Numbered from the stretch's first letter, positions 1-7,049 are shown. The stretch is 7,799 nt of DNA from Bacteroidetes bacterium GWA2_31_9b (GCA_001769005.1 MENE01000149.1:17995-25793), one strand, 5' to 3'. Notes: generated by a model from the letters alone, not told the origin. Numbers and translations are program-made.

Positions 1-2
1 AT

Positions 3-1286
3 GTTTCAAAATATACAAGAGACGGATTCGGGCTGGAAGATATTATCCGATATGAAATTTTTAGTACTGAGCATCCTTTTGAAATAAATGTAACAGGAGC
101 AATTTCATTGCTCGATAACCAGATTGAATTTCCAAAAACTAACTTCTCAATTGATGTACTTGATTCTATTCAATCAAAAAAAATTCAAACACTTTCTCCT
201 GATGAAAGTAAAGGAACATTTAGTATAAAAATGAAGCCCGGGATTTATAAATTCATTTTTAATAGCAAAGAGTACAAACAAAAATCAAAAGTAATTTACA
301 TTCCAGAAGATTACCCTCGTGAGGAATTAGCAATAAATGTTGAACTTACACCACTTTCTGTATCTACAGGTGAGTATATTACTATAAAAAGTATATTTTT
401 CGATTTCGACAATTTTTCATTGAATCGTGAAGGTAAAATCGAACTTGAAAGATTATATAATTTAATGGTACAATATCCATCATTATATGTTGAAATTATT
501 GGACATACAGATGCAATTGGTTCATCACAATACAATTACAACCTTTCGGTAAAAAGAGCACAATCAACCATTGAATATCTGACAAAAAAAGGTATCAGCT
601 CAAAAAGATTTGTAGCTAAAGGTGCAGGGAAATCTCAACCCGTTGCAATAAACAAAAATGCTGATGGATCTGATAACTCCGAAGGTCGAAAATTTAACCG
701 TAGAGTTGAAATTAAAATACTTAAATCTGATCAGAGATTAATCATAAATGATGATATAAACATACCTGAAAATCTAAAAGACAGAGACTTAACATATTCA
801 ATTATACTTTTAAAGCAAGTAAACAGATTACCTGCAGATTATTTTGATAAATACGATGAGTTATATAAATATAACATTAATGAATATCAGGATGGTTTAT
901 ATATTTATACCCTTGGAAATTTTAAACAAAAATCAAAATTGATTGAGATTTTTAATACAATACTTGATCTTGGATTTAGTAATGCAGAAATTATCGACAG
1001 CTACGAATTACAAAATTTATTAACCGAAAATGAAGCAGGTGTAGGTATTTCCGAAACCAATCTATCTGAATCGTATTCAATTCAGCTAAAAGCAACAAGC
1101 ATTCCTATTGATATCAAATCTTTTAAACCACTAGAAGGAATAAAAGAGATTAAATGTATCGATGGCTTTTACCGATATATTTATGGAGAATATAAAAATA
1201 AAGATTTTGCGCAAAAAGAACTTGACAAAATCGTTAACAAAGGATTTTCTGAAGCATTGATTATTGATTTATCAAAATTAAAATAA
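3..1286 (+). CDS. OmpA-family peptidoglycan-binding envelope protein with C-terminal SPOR-like repeats (5' truncated by window edge)
   Basis: The frame is open from base 3, so the first TTG or ATG inside it is not the true start; 427 residues are visible. Fragment residues about 4-20 (TRDGFGLEDIIRYEI) resemble the end of a WD40-like/PD40 propeller repeat. Residues about 25-118 look like a CRD (carboxypeptidase regulatory-like) beta domain. Residues about 130-240 are a clear OmpA_C domain: FFDFDNFSLN, then GHTDAIG with Asp170, then Arg185 fifteen residues later. That is the spacing of the diaminopimelate-binding Asp/Arg pair known in this family. Two SPOR-like repeats follow, at about 264-337 and 357-426, each with a DGLYIY or DGFYRY core. 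The order propeller-CRD-OmpA is that of PorE-like proteins of the type IX secretion system, but many Bacteroidota paralogues share it and PorE lacks this tail, so no symbol is given. It likely anchors the outer membrane to the cell wall. The OmpA call is firm; the SPOR and propeller calls are by eye. Confidence 0.9.
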   Translation, partial: VSKYTRDGFGLEDIIRYEIFSTEHPFEINVTGAISLLDNQIEFPKTNFSIDVLDSIQSKKIQTLSPDESKGTFSIKMKPGIYKFIFNSKEYKQKSKVIYIPEDYPREELAINVELTPLSVSTGEYITIKSIFFDFDNFSLNREGKIELERLYNLMVQYPSLYVEIIGHTDAIGSSQYNYNLSVKRAQSTIEYLTKKGISSKRFVAKGAGKSQPVAINKNADGSDNSEGRKFNRRVEIKILKSDQRLIINDDINIPENLKDRDLTYSIILLKQVNRLPADYFDKYDELYKYNINEYQDGLYIYTLGNFKQKSKLIEIFNTILDLGFSNAEIIDSYELQNLLTENEAGVGISETNLSESYSIQLKATSIPIDIKSFKPLEGIKEIKCIDGFYRYIYGEYKNKDFAQKELDKIVNKGFSEALIIDLSKLK

Positions 1287-1292
1287 ACCATT

Positions 1293-1841
1293 TTGAAAAT
1301 TCTCGAAGGAATAATTACGCGTTTACGTGCTGTAGAGCCATCAGACTCAGATTTAATTTATAAATGGGAGAACGATAGTTCAATTTGGCAAATGAGCAAT
1401 ACCATTGCACCTTTTTCAAAACATATTATCGATCAATTTGTTGAAAATGCACAGCAAGACATCTTTCAAACAAAGCAATTGCGTTTAATGATTGATAAAA
1501 CCGATGTAAAAAGTTCTGAAACCATTGGAACAATAGATATTTTTGATTTCGACCCATTAAATTCACGCGCAGGAATAGGTATTTTAATAGCTAAAGAAAC
1601 AGATCGTGAAAAAGGTTTTGCTTCTGATGCACTTGAAGTATTAATAAACTATTGCTTTAACACCCTTCTTTTACACCAGTTATTCTGCAATATTTGCAAT
1701 GATAATATTTCGAGTATCAATCTATTTAAAAATAAAGGATTCGAACTGGTTGGAATAAAAAAAGATTGGATTCGAACTCCCGAAGGGTGGAAAGATGAGC
1801 TTATGTTTCAATTGGTAAATCAAAAATGGAGTGAGTCATAA
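1293..1841 (+). CDS. GNAT-family N-acetyltransferase (RimJ/RimL/SpeG-like)
   Basis: This 182-residue protein should transfer an acetyl group from acetyl-CoA to an amine on an unknown substrate. It opens with the beta strand GIITRLRAVEPSDSDLIYKW typical of the Acetyltransf_3 group. The acetyl-CoA pyrophosphate loop is REKGFA at residues 105-110, matching Q/R-x-x-G-x-A. The late-fold motif NISSINLFKNKGFELVG at about 138-154 is also present. The start is TTG: only two sense codons (ACC, ATT) lie between it and the upstream in-frame stop at 1284, and no ATG is available before the conserved first strand. The 6-nt gap after the OmpA gene suggests co-transcription, although nothing links the functions. 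Spermidine or ribosomal-protein acetylation is possible from family resemblance, but the substrate cannot be read from the sequence. Confidence 0.9.
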   Translation: MKILEGIITRLRAVEPSDSDLIYKWENDSSIWQMSNTIAPFSKHIIDQFVENAQQDIFQTKQLRLMIDKTDVKSSETIGTIDIFDFDPLNSRAGIGILIAKETDREKGFASDALEVLINYCFNTLLLHQLFCNICNDNISSINLFKNKGFELVGIKKDWIRTPEGWKDELMFQLVNQKWSES

Positions 1842-1941
1842 CAATCTACTCTCTAGTAACAAACAATATATCAAAGAATTACCTTTCTTTTTTTTTCTAT
1901 TATATTTTTAATATTATTCACTCTTACTCTTTTTAGATTTA

Positions 1942-1949
1942 TATTTTTG
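1942..1949 (+). promoter_or_regulatory. Possible Bacteroidota -7 promoter element (TAnnTTTG) for the secreted-protein gene
   Basis: TATTTTTG matches the Bacteroidota primary-sigma -7 consensus TAnnTTTG. It lies 52 nt before the ATG at 2002 and follows a T-rich stretch. No convincing TTG/TTTG -33 element is seen near 1915-1922, so the call rests on the -7 box and its placement. In DNA this AT-rich a chance match is quite possible. Confidence 0.4.
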
Positions 1950-1959
1950 TATTTGGCAT

Positions 1960-1987
1960 AATTGTTGAATAATTCAGCGAAACAATT
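1960..1987 (+). repeat. Inverted repeat in the leader of the secreted-protein gene
   Basis: AATTGTT at 1960-1966 is the exact reverse complement of AACAATT at 1981-1987. The 14-nt spacer contains a second, smaller inverted repeat, TGAAT-A-ATTCA at 1966-1976. If the promoter-like box at 1942-1949 is used, this lies at the start of the transcript and could be a leader hairpin or a protein-binding site. The arms are AT-rich and weak, so chance is a real alternative. Confidence 0.35.
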
Positions 1988-2001
1988 AAACCCTAAAAAT
2001 T

Positions 2002-2667
2002 ATGAAAAAAAATCTACTATTAACCTTGCTTTTAATAGCATCGTTAAGTTTATTCAGTCAATCAATTACTAAAATTGATTATTTTAATTGGTCTAATCCA
2101 AATACTTTCAACACAAGTCCCGGTCCATCGATTAAAGGATATGGATTTTACAGTGATTCTCTATCACAGGCAAACGATGGTAAAATATTCTACGAATTTA
2201 ATAATGAATATTATTGTATCGAAAGTTGGGCCGATTATTATTATTGGTTTACAAAAGCATATAAAAATATGTTCGAAGAACCTCAACTTTATGAATACTA
2301 TTATTGGGTAAATGATGATTATGGAATGGCATCATATATTGCAAGTAATAAATATCTTGGAAAATATTATCCATCATCAATTCAGGTTAATTTAAAAGGC
2401 CTAACTACTGAAGATAACCGATTAAACTCAAATAAATACATACCTGAAAATGAAAATAAAATCAACGAACTTAATAACCAAATCCTTACTAAGAAAGTTG
2501 AAAAAAACAATCCAGATATTGATAAGAAAAACACAAATCCTTATGTATTTAAGAAAGAACAATTCAGAAAAACTAAATTAGATAATAGCGTTCAAAAAAC
2601 AGAAACACCAAAAGCTACAAAATCGCCTAGTACAAATCAAAGTACTAAGAAAGAAACACATAAATAA
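2002..2667 (+). CDS. Secreted protein of unknown function, Tyr/Trp-rich with a Lys/Asn/Thr-rich tail
   Basis: I do not recognise a family for this 221-residue protein. Residues 1-20 form a clear Sec signal peptide: MKKN, then a Leu/Ile-rich core, then LFSQ, a cleavage region typical of Bacteroidota; there is no lipobox cysteine. The mature part has an aromatic-rich block at about 27-123, in which YYYW occurs twice, at 79-82 and 99-102 (ADYYYWF and YEYYYWV, 20 residues apart). The only cysteine is Cys72. From about residue 135 to the end the chain is hydrophilic and low in complexity, rich in Lys, Asn, Thr and Gln, and probably disordered. It is likely periplasmic or surface-associated. It stands alone as a transcription unit, with a promoter-like box upstream and a strong terminator 16 nt after the stop. 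Start choice is supported by the signal peptide. It is probably a real gene because of the signal sequence, length and terminator. Confidence 0.85.
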   Translation: MKKNLLLTLLLIASLSLFSQSITKIDYFNWSNPNTFNTSPGPSIKGYGFYSDSLSQANDGKIFYEFNNEYYCIESWADYYYWFTKAYKNMFEEPQLYEYYYWVNDDYGMASYIASNKYLGKYYPSSIQVNLKGLTTEDNRLNSNKYIPENENKINELNNQILTKKVEKNNPDIDKKNTNPYVFKKEQFRKTKLDNSVQKTETPKATKSPSTNQSTKKETHK

Positions 2668-2683
2668 AAAAATTGGTTTATTT

Positions 2684-2723
2684 AAAGAAACCCCATGTAT
2701 TAATTAAATCATGGGGTTTCTTT
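2684..2723. terminator. Bidirectional intrinsic terminator between convergent genes
   Basis: There is a perfect 14-bp stem: AAAGAAACCCCATG at 2684-2697 pairs with CATGGGGTTTCTTT at 2710-2723, with a 12-nt AT-only loop. On the plus strand the right arm runs into TTTTATTTTA; on the minus strand it runs into AAATAAACCAATTTTTTT, so it can stop transcription from both sides. Its last base is also the last base of the nuclease gene's stop codon, so the two convergent genes share it. Confidence 0.9.
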
Positions 2724-3178
2724 TATTTTAAAAGTTGCAAAAAATTAGGAATATCATTTAAAAATTCAAAATTTTGATTTTCAAAATCTATTTTACAGCA
2801 ATAATGTAATAATCCGTTGGTTACAATTAAATAATCGACCTTTAACTGCATATTATATCGAGCTATTTGTTCAAATACCAGTTTGTCAATTTTTACTGTT
2901 GATGCTTTACATTCAACAATTAAAACAGGATTTCCAGATCGGTTAAAAACAACTGCATCGCATCTTTTTGAAAGGGTATTTAATTTAAACTCCATTTCAA
3001 CAAAAATGAGTGAAGCAGGATAATTTTTGTTTTCTGTTAAAAATTTTAGAAAATTTTGCCGAACCCACTCTTCAGGAGTTAATATTACATATTTCTTTCG
3101 CAGAGTATCAAAAATATATTTTCTTTGTCCTTGAAATTTTATATTAAACGAATAAGTTGGTAAATTTAAGCTCTCCAT
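2723..3178 (-). CDS. Stand-alone type I restriction HsdR N-terminal-type PD-(D/E)XK nuclease domain protein
   Basis: This 151-residue protein carries just the nuclease fold found at the N-terminus of HsdR subunits (HSDR_N_2 type). The active-site pattern is visible: candidate Glu61/Glu63 in FVEMEF, Asp74 in KRCDAVVF, then Glu89 and Lys91 in LIVECKAS, followed by Gln104 and Tyr108 in EQIARYN, the QxxxY motif of HsdR-like nucleases. No helicase motor, HsdM or HsdS gene is present, and the domain ends soon after the fold, so it is not a restriction system by itself. It is transcribed divergently from the amn-holA run, and its stop touches the shared terminator. From memory, similar orphan domain proteins are often found near holA in Bacteroidota, which would hint at a DNA-maintenance role. 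The fold is well supported; activity and role are inferred. Confidence 0.88.
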   Translation of the reverse strand: MESLNLPTYSFNIKFQGQRKYIFDTLRKKYVILTPEEWVRQNFLKFLTENKNYPASLIFVEMEFKLNTLSKRCDAVVFNRSGNPVLIVECKASTVKIDKLVFEQIARYNMQLKVDYLIVTNGLLHYCCKIDFENQNFEFLNDIPNFLQLLK

Positions 3179-3253
3179 TAAAACCGAATAGTTAAAAATT
3201 GGACTGAAAGTTCTGTTTTTTTTAAGAGATATAAAAATAAAAGAATAAACAAT
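3179..3253. promoter_or_regulatory. Divergent intergenic region expected to hold two promoters
   Basis: These 75 bases separate the start codons of the minus-strand nuclease gene and the plus-strand AMP nucleosidase gene, so promoters for both should lie here. The DNA is very AT-rich, with a run of eight T around 3216-3223. No good TAnnTTTG match is visible on either strand, so no individual site is called. Confidence 0.4.
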
Positions 3254-4024
3254 ATGAAAACAAAGAAGGAAATTGTTGACAATTGGTTACCACGATATAC
3301 AGGTTGCCCTTTAGATGAATTTGGAGATTATATTTTACTTACCAATTTCGGGCATTACCTCGATCTGTTTTGTAAATGGAATAATGTAAAAATTAAAAAC
3401 TTGAATGTTCCCATGCATTGTGCGACTGCCGATGGAATTACAATGATAAATTTTGGCATGGGAAGTGCTAATGCAGCAACAATCATGGATTTATTAAGTG
3501 CTATTCATCCAAAAGCTGCATTATTTCTTGGAAAATGTGGAGGATTAAAACGAAAAAATAAACTAGGTGATTTTATTTTACCAATAGCAGCAATACGAAG
3601 CGAAGGAACATCAAACGACTATTTACCTCCGGAAATTCCTGCTTTACCAGCATTTAGACTTCAAATGGCTGTATCAAGTTCTATTCGTCAGCATAAACGC
3701 GATTATTATACAGGAACCGTTTTAACAACAAATAAACGTGTTTGGGAATACGACCTACGATTCAAAAAATATCTTCAGAAAACACGTTCAATGGCTATTG
3801 ATATGGAAACTGCAACCATTTTTATTGTTGGTTTTGCAAATGAAATACCAACGGGAGCTTTATTGCTGGTTACTGACCAGCCAATGATTTCGACAGGAGT
3901 TAAAACTTCTTCAAGCGATAAGTTGGTTACCAAAAAATTTGTTGACGATCATGTTAAAATTGGTATTGAAGCGCTTAAGGAAATAAAAAATAACAGTGAA
4001 TCGGTAAAACATCTTCGTTTTTAA
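3254..4024 (+). CDS. amn: AMP nucleosidase (short Bacteroidota form)
   Basis: It should hydrolyse AMP to adenine and ribose 5-phosphate in the cytoplasm (EC 3.2.2.4), as part of purine salvage and adenylate control. The 256 residues form a single nucleoside phosphorylase-like (PNP/UDP) domain. GMGSANA at 68-74 is the phosphate-site loop, LGKCGGLK at 92-99 and EGTSNDYLPPEIPALP at 117-132 are typical of the family, DMETA at 183-187 supplies the ribose-binding Met-Glu pair, and Asp208 in TDQP sits at the base-recognition position. The ends, MKTKKEIVDNWLPRYTG and SVKHLRF, match the Bacteroidota form as I remember it. The E. coli enzyme is about 484 residues with an extra N-terminal regulatory domain that is absent here, so control by ATP and phosphate may differ. 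It heads a tight gene run; holA begins 11 nt after its stop. Confidence 0.95.
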   Translation: MKTKKEIVDNWLPRYTGCPLDEFGDYILLTNFGHYLDLFCKWNNVKIKNLNVPMHCATADGITMINFGMGSANAATIMDLLSAIHPKAALFLGKCGGLKRKNKLGDFILPIAAIRSEGTSNDYLPPEIPALPAFRLQMAVSSSIRQHKRDYYTGTVLTTNKRVWEYDLRFKKYLQKTRSMAIDMETATIFIVGFANEIPTGALLLVTDQPMISTGVKTSSSDKLVTKKFVDDHVKIGIEALKEIKNNSESVKHLRF

Positions 4025-4035
4025 ATCTATTTTTT

Positions 4036-5043
4036 ATGATGTCTTTTGAACAAATAATTTCAGATTTAAAGAATAAGATTTACAAACCCATTTATTTTTT
4101 ATCGGGTGAGGAACCGTATTTTGCTGATATCATTACAAAATATATTCAGGATAATGCTTTAATAGAATCGGAAAAAGCATTTAACCTTACTGTAATTTAT
4201 GGTAAAGATACCGAAATATCTACTGTAATAAATTCCGCAAAGCGCTACCCAATGATGGCAAATTACCAGGTAGTTATTGTTAAAGAAGCACAAAACATAA
4301 AAGATATCGATGATCTGATACATTATGCATCAAATCCATTAAAATCGACCATACTTGTTATAAATTACAAATACAAGACACTCGACAAACGAAAAAAACT
4401 GTATAAGGTATTAAGCGATAACTGTGTTTTACTGGAGTCGAAGAAACTTTATGAAAACGAAGTTCCTCAATGGATAAACGCTTATCTTAAAAACAAAAAC
4501 AGAACCATTGATCCCAGCGCCGGGATGTTGATGACAGAATTTTTGGGAAACGATTTAAGTAAAATTGCAAACGAGCTTGATAAGTTAATTATTACTTTAC
4601 CCGATGGGGAATACAAAATTACATCATCTCATATCGAAAAAAATATTGGCATAAGTAAAGATTATAATAATTTCGAGTTACATAAAGCACTTACACAAAA
4701 AAACGTACTAAAAGCAAATCGAATAGTTAATTACTTTGCACAGAATCCAAAAGATAATCCACTTACTCTTACCCTTTCAACACTTTACCATTTTTTTAGC
4801 AAAGTGTTGACATACCATTTTTTAAAAAATAAATCAGATAACAGAAGTGTTGCAGCTGCATTAAAAGTGAATCCATACTTTATTGGGGATTATGAAAATG
4901 CTGCAAAAAAATACAATCCAAAAAAAGTAGTTGAAATTATTGAATTATTACGTGAATATGATTTACGATCAAAAGGATATAACAACGTGAATACTCCCGA
5001 TGGAGAGCTTTTAAAAGAATTGGTTTATAAAATTATACATTAA
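4036..5043 (+). CDS. holA: DNA polymerase III subunit delta (clamp loader)
   Basis: Delta is the clamp-loader subunit that opens the beta sliding clamp ring so it can be placed on DNA during replication. The 335-residue length fits the family. The N-terminus, FEQIISDLKNKIYKPIYFLSGEEPYF at residues 4-29, is the delta signature with the degenerate P-loop region. NSAKRYPMMANYQVVIVKEAQ at 66-86 is the conserved AAA+ segment including the beta-binding area. NDLSKIANELDKL in the middle and the C-terminal YDLRSKGYNN ... LLKELVYKI complete the pattern. ATG occurs twice in a row at 4036 and 4039 and either could be used. It lies 11 nt after amn and 16 nt before the rhomboid gene, so it is likely read as part of that operon. 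Confidence 0.95.
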   Translation: MMSFEQIISDLKNKIYKPIYFLSGEEPYFADIITKYIQDNALIESEKAFNLTVIYGKDTEISTVINSAKRYPMMANYQVVIVKEAQNIKDIDDLIHYASNPLKSTILVINYKYKTLDKRKKLYKVLSDNCVLLESKKLYENEVPQWINAYLKNKNRTIDPSAGMLMTEFLGNDLSKIANELDKLIITLPDGEYKITSSHIEKNIGISKDYNNFELHKALTQKNVLKANRIVNYFAQNPKDNPLTLTLSTLYHFFSKVLTYHFLKNKSDNRSVAAALKVNPYFIGDYENAAKKYNPKKVVEIIELLREYDLRSKGYNNVNTPDGELLKELVYKIIH

Positions 5044-5059
5044 AACCGCATTTGTTCAA

Positions 5060-5683
5060 ATGACATTAATAATCATTGCCTTAACATCAATTATCTCCAT
5101 AATTGCATTTAGTAATTCTGTTTTATTCGATAAATTGCAACTAAATCCTTATCAGGTTTATCATAAAAGAGAATGGTACCGTATTATATCGCATGGATTT
5201 TTACATGCCGACTGGGTTCATCTATTTGTAAATATGCTTGTTCTATATTCGTTTGGAAGTTCAGTTGAACAAATTTTCAAGTATCTGGCAACTGAGGGAG
5301 TAATACAATCACCAATACTTATGTTTGTTATACTTTACTTTTCGAGTATGGTTATGGCAACAGTAACAACTGTAAAAAAACAAAAAGATAACATTTGGTA
5401 TAACTCTGTTGGAGCTTCAGGAGCTGTTTCTGCTATAGTTTTCACAAGCATCTTTTTTCAACCCATGTCTTCGGTTTATTTCTATGCTGTAATTCCTATT
5501 CCCGGAATAGTTTTTGGGGTTTTGTATCTTGCTTATTCGCAATACATGAGCAAACGAGGTGGTGATAATATTAATCATGATGCGCATTTTATTGGAGCTG
5601 TTTTTGGATTTGTTTTTCCTTTGTTTCTCGATCCCAAACTCATTCACGTTTTTCTGGATCAACTTTTAAATTTTAACAATTAA
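5060..5683 (+). CDS. Rhomboid-family intramembrane serine protease
   Basis: Rhomboids cleave transmembrane segments within the lipid bilayer. This 207-residue protein has about six hydrophobic segments, at roughly 2-20, 52-72, 86-104, 117-135, 140-160 and 175-195, the basic bacterial rhomboid core. The catalytic serine is Ser120 in VGASGAVSA (GxSG) in the fourth segment. The catalytic histidine is His176 in DAHFIGAVFGF in the sixth. His54 and Asn58 in HLFVN match the conserved HxxxN that forms the oxyanion region. WYRIISHGFLHADWVH at 39-54 is the usual L1-loop lead-in. All active-site residues are present, so it should be active; the substrate is unknown. It lies between holA (16 nt) and the HAD phosphatase gene (4 nt), with no evident functional link to either. 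Confidence 0.95.
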   Translation: MTLIIIALTSIISIIAFSNSVLFDKLQLNPYQVYHKREWYRIISHGFLHADWVHLFVNMLVLYSFGSSVEQIFKYLATEGVIQSPILMFVILYFSSMVMATVTTVKKQKDNIWYNSVGASGAVSAIVFTSIFFQPMSSVYFYAVIPIPGIVFGVLYLAYSQYMSKRGGDNINHDAHFIGAVFGFVFPLFLDPKLIHVFLDQLLNFNN

Positions 5684-5687
5684 TCTA

Positions 5688-6176
5688 ATGAATAAAGCTA
5701 TTTTTTTCGACAGGGATGGTGTTATAAATTTTGATCCGGGAGATTATACATATCAACTAGATGAGTTTAAAATTAATGATGGAATAATTGAAAACCTGAA
5801 ACGATTAGTTGAAACTGGTTATCTTTTGATTATAATTACAAATCAGGGTGGAATTGCAAAACAGATTTATTCTCACGATAATGTTGAAAAAATACATGAA
5901 TATTTAGCCAACGAACTTAAAAAATCAGGTATTGAATTAACCGAAATTTATTATTGCCCTCATCACAGCGATGTAGAAAAATGTCTGTGTCGTAAGCCTG
6001 GATCATTATTCATTGAAAAAGCAATTGCACGGTTCAATATTGATCAAAAAAAATCATATATGATTGGAGACAAAATGAGAGATGTTGAAGCAGCAGAAAA
6101 TGCAGGAATAAAAGGAATAAAAGTAGATTTAAACGAGAATATTGGAAAATATGTAGATCGAATAATTGTGGGATAA
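5688..6176 (+). CDS. HAD-IIIA phosphatase, probably D-glycero-D-manno-heptose 1,7-bisphosphate 7-phosphatase-like
   Basis: GmhB removes the 7-phosphate from heptose bisphosphate in the ADP-heptose pathway for lipopolysaccharide or S-layer sugars. HAD motif I is FFDRDGVIN with nucleophile Asp8 and acid/base Asp10; motif II is ITNQGG with Thr51; motif III/IV is Lys103 with GDKMRD at 127-132 (Asp128, Asp132). A zinc loop CPHH ... CLCRKP provides Cys90, His92, Cys99 and Cys101, as in GmhB and in the HisB histidinol-phosphatase domain. The 162-residue length is slightly short of the usual ~180-190. No other heptose or histidine genes are nearby, so the substrate is assigned by resemblance only and no symbol is given. 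The next gene's ATG directly follows its TAA. Confidence 0.85.
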   Translation: MNKAIFFDRDGVINFDPGDYTYQLDEFKINDGIIENLKRLVETGYLLIIITNQGGIAKQIYSHDNVEKIHEYLANELKKSGIELTEIYYCPHHSDVEKCLCRKPGSLFIEKAIARFNIDQKKSYMIGDKMRDVEAAENAGIKGIKVDLNENIGKYVDRIIVG

Positions 6177-7034
6177 ATGGCTGTAAATTCATTCATATTA
6201 TTCAATGGAGAGTATTTATCGCGCGATGAGTTTGGATTAAGTATTAATAACCGCTCGTTCTGTTATGGCGATGGATTATTTGAAACCATACATGCCAATG
6301 GAACTGAGATACAATTTTTCGAAGATCATCTTATTCGTTTAAGGTTTGGTATGAATGTTCTGAAGATGGAGATACCTGCAAGTATTCAAACCGGGAATAT
6401 TGAAAAAGAAATTATCAAACTTCTGCATAAAAACAAGCTATACCAAGGAGTACGAATCAGACTTAGCGTTTTTAGAAACGATGGAGGTAAATATACACCT
6501 GCTACCAATGCTGTTTCATACCTGGTAGAAACAGAGTACATTGAAAATGCAGTATATGAGCTAAATTTAAAAGGAATTGCAATTGATTTATATACTGATA
6601 TTAAAAAGCCTATAAATCAGTTTTCTAACTTAAAAACATCGAATGCTCTGCTATATGTAATGGCAGGATTGTATGCTCAGGAAAAAAAACTCGACGACTG
6701 CATAATCGTTAACGAAAAAGGATTTATTACAGAAACGATTAGTTCGAATATTTTTCTTATTCAGGGAAAAAATATTTTAACACCTCCCCTAACCGATGGT
6801 CCTGTTGCAGGAATAATGAGAAAACAGATATTGCGAATTGCCGATTCGTTAAAATACAGAATTAACAACAACGATTCAATTACTGAAGAGCACATGCTTG
6901 CTGCCGATGAGGTATTTATTACGAATAGTATTTCAGGAATAAAATGGGTTTTGGCATTTAAAGAAAAACGATATTTTAATACTGCTGCCCGTCAGTTTGT
7001 AGATAAACTGAATGAATTAGCATTTAAAAAATAA
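6177..7034 (+). CDS. Class IV PLP-dependent aminotransferase / aminodeoxychorismate lyase-like protein
   Basis: This 285-residue protein has the fold-type IV PLP fold shared by branched-chain aminotransferase (IlvE), D-amino-acid aminotransferase and 4-amino-4-deoxychorismate lyase (PabC). SFCYGDGLFETI at 27-38 is the family's N-terminal signature. Lys153 in SNLKTSNALLY is the expected Schiff-base lysine. Glu186 in ITETISSNIF binds the pyridine nitrogen, TPPLTDGPVAGIMR at 202-215 is the phosphate-side loop, and TNSISGI at 249-255 is the closing motif. The length and Tyr-Gly-Asp-Gly-Leu-Phe-Glu form fit PabC-like proteins at least as well as IlvE, but no folate or branched-chain genes are nearby, so the reaction is unresolved. 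Its ATG abuts the previous stop with no gap and in the same frame, which suggests translational coupling. It is the last gene of the five-gene run. Confidence 0.92.
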   Translation: MAVNSFILFNGEYLSRDEFGLSINNRSFCYGDGLFETIHANGTEIQFFEDHLIRLRFGMNVLKMEIPASIQTGNIEKEIIKLLHKNKLYQGVRIRLSVFRNDGGKYTPATNAVSYLVETEYIENAVYELNLKGIAIDLYTDIKKPINQFSNLKTSNALLYVMAGLYAQEKKLDDCIIVNEKGFITETISSNIFLIQGKNILTPPLTDGPVAGIMRKQILRIADSLKYRINNNDSITEEHMLAADEVFITNSISGIKWVLAFKEKRYFNTAARQFVDKLNELAFKK

Positions 7035-7049
7035 ATCTCCTTTTGTATA

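Noticed and set aside
1..87. ATG-initiated reading frame at the very start of the window
   Set aside because: It stops after 28 codons and overlaps the frame at position 3 that continues into the OmpA protein and encodes a propeller-like segment. It is an out-of-frame shadow.
311..535. Minus-strand open frame of 74 codons
   Set aside because: It lies wholly inside the OmpA-domain coding region, with no domain or signal of its own.
2075..2311. Plus-strand open frame of 78 codons
   Set aside because: It is an alternate frame inside the secreted-protein gene, created by its Tyr-rich AT-rich codons; it shows no recognisable motifs.
2723..3178. Remnant of a type I restriction-modification system or defence island
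   Set aside because: The protein ends cleanly after the nuclease fold with an intact stop at a terminator. No hsdM, hsdS, helicase or other defence gene is in the window, and its neighbours are housekeeping genes.
5417..5662. Minus-strand open frame of 81 codons
   Set aside because: It is antisense to the rhomboid gene across its catalytic Ser120 and His176 codons, and its sequence looks like random Asn/Lys/Ser-rich translation.
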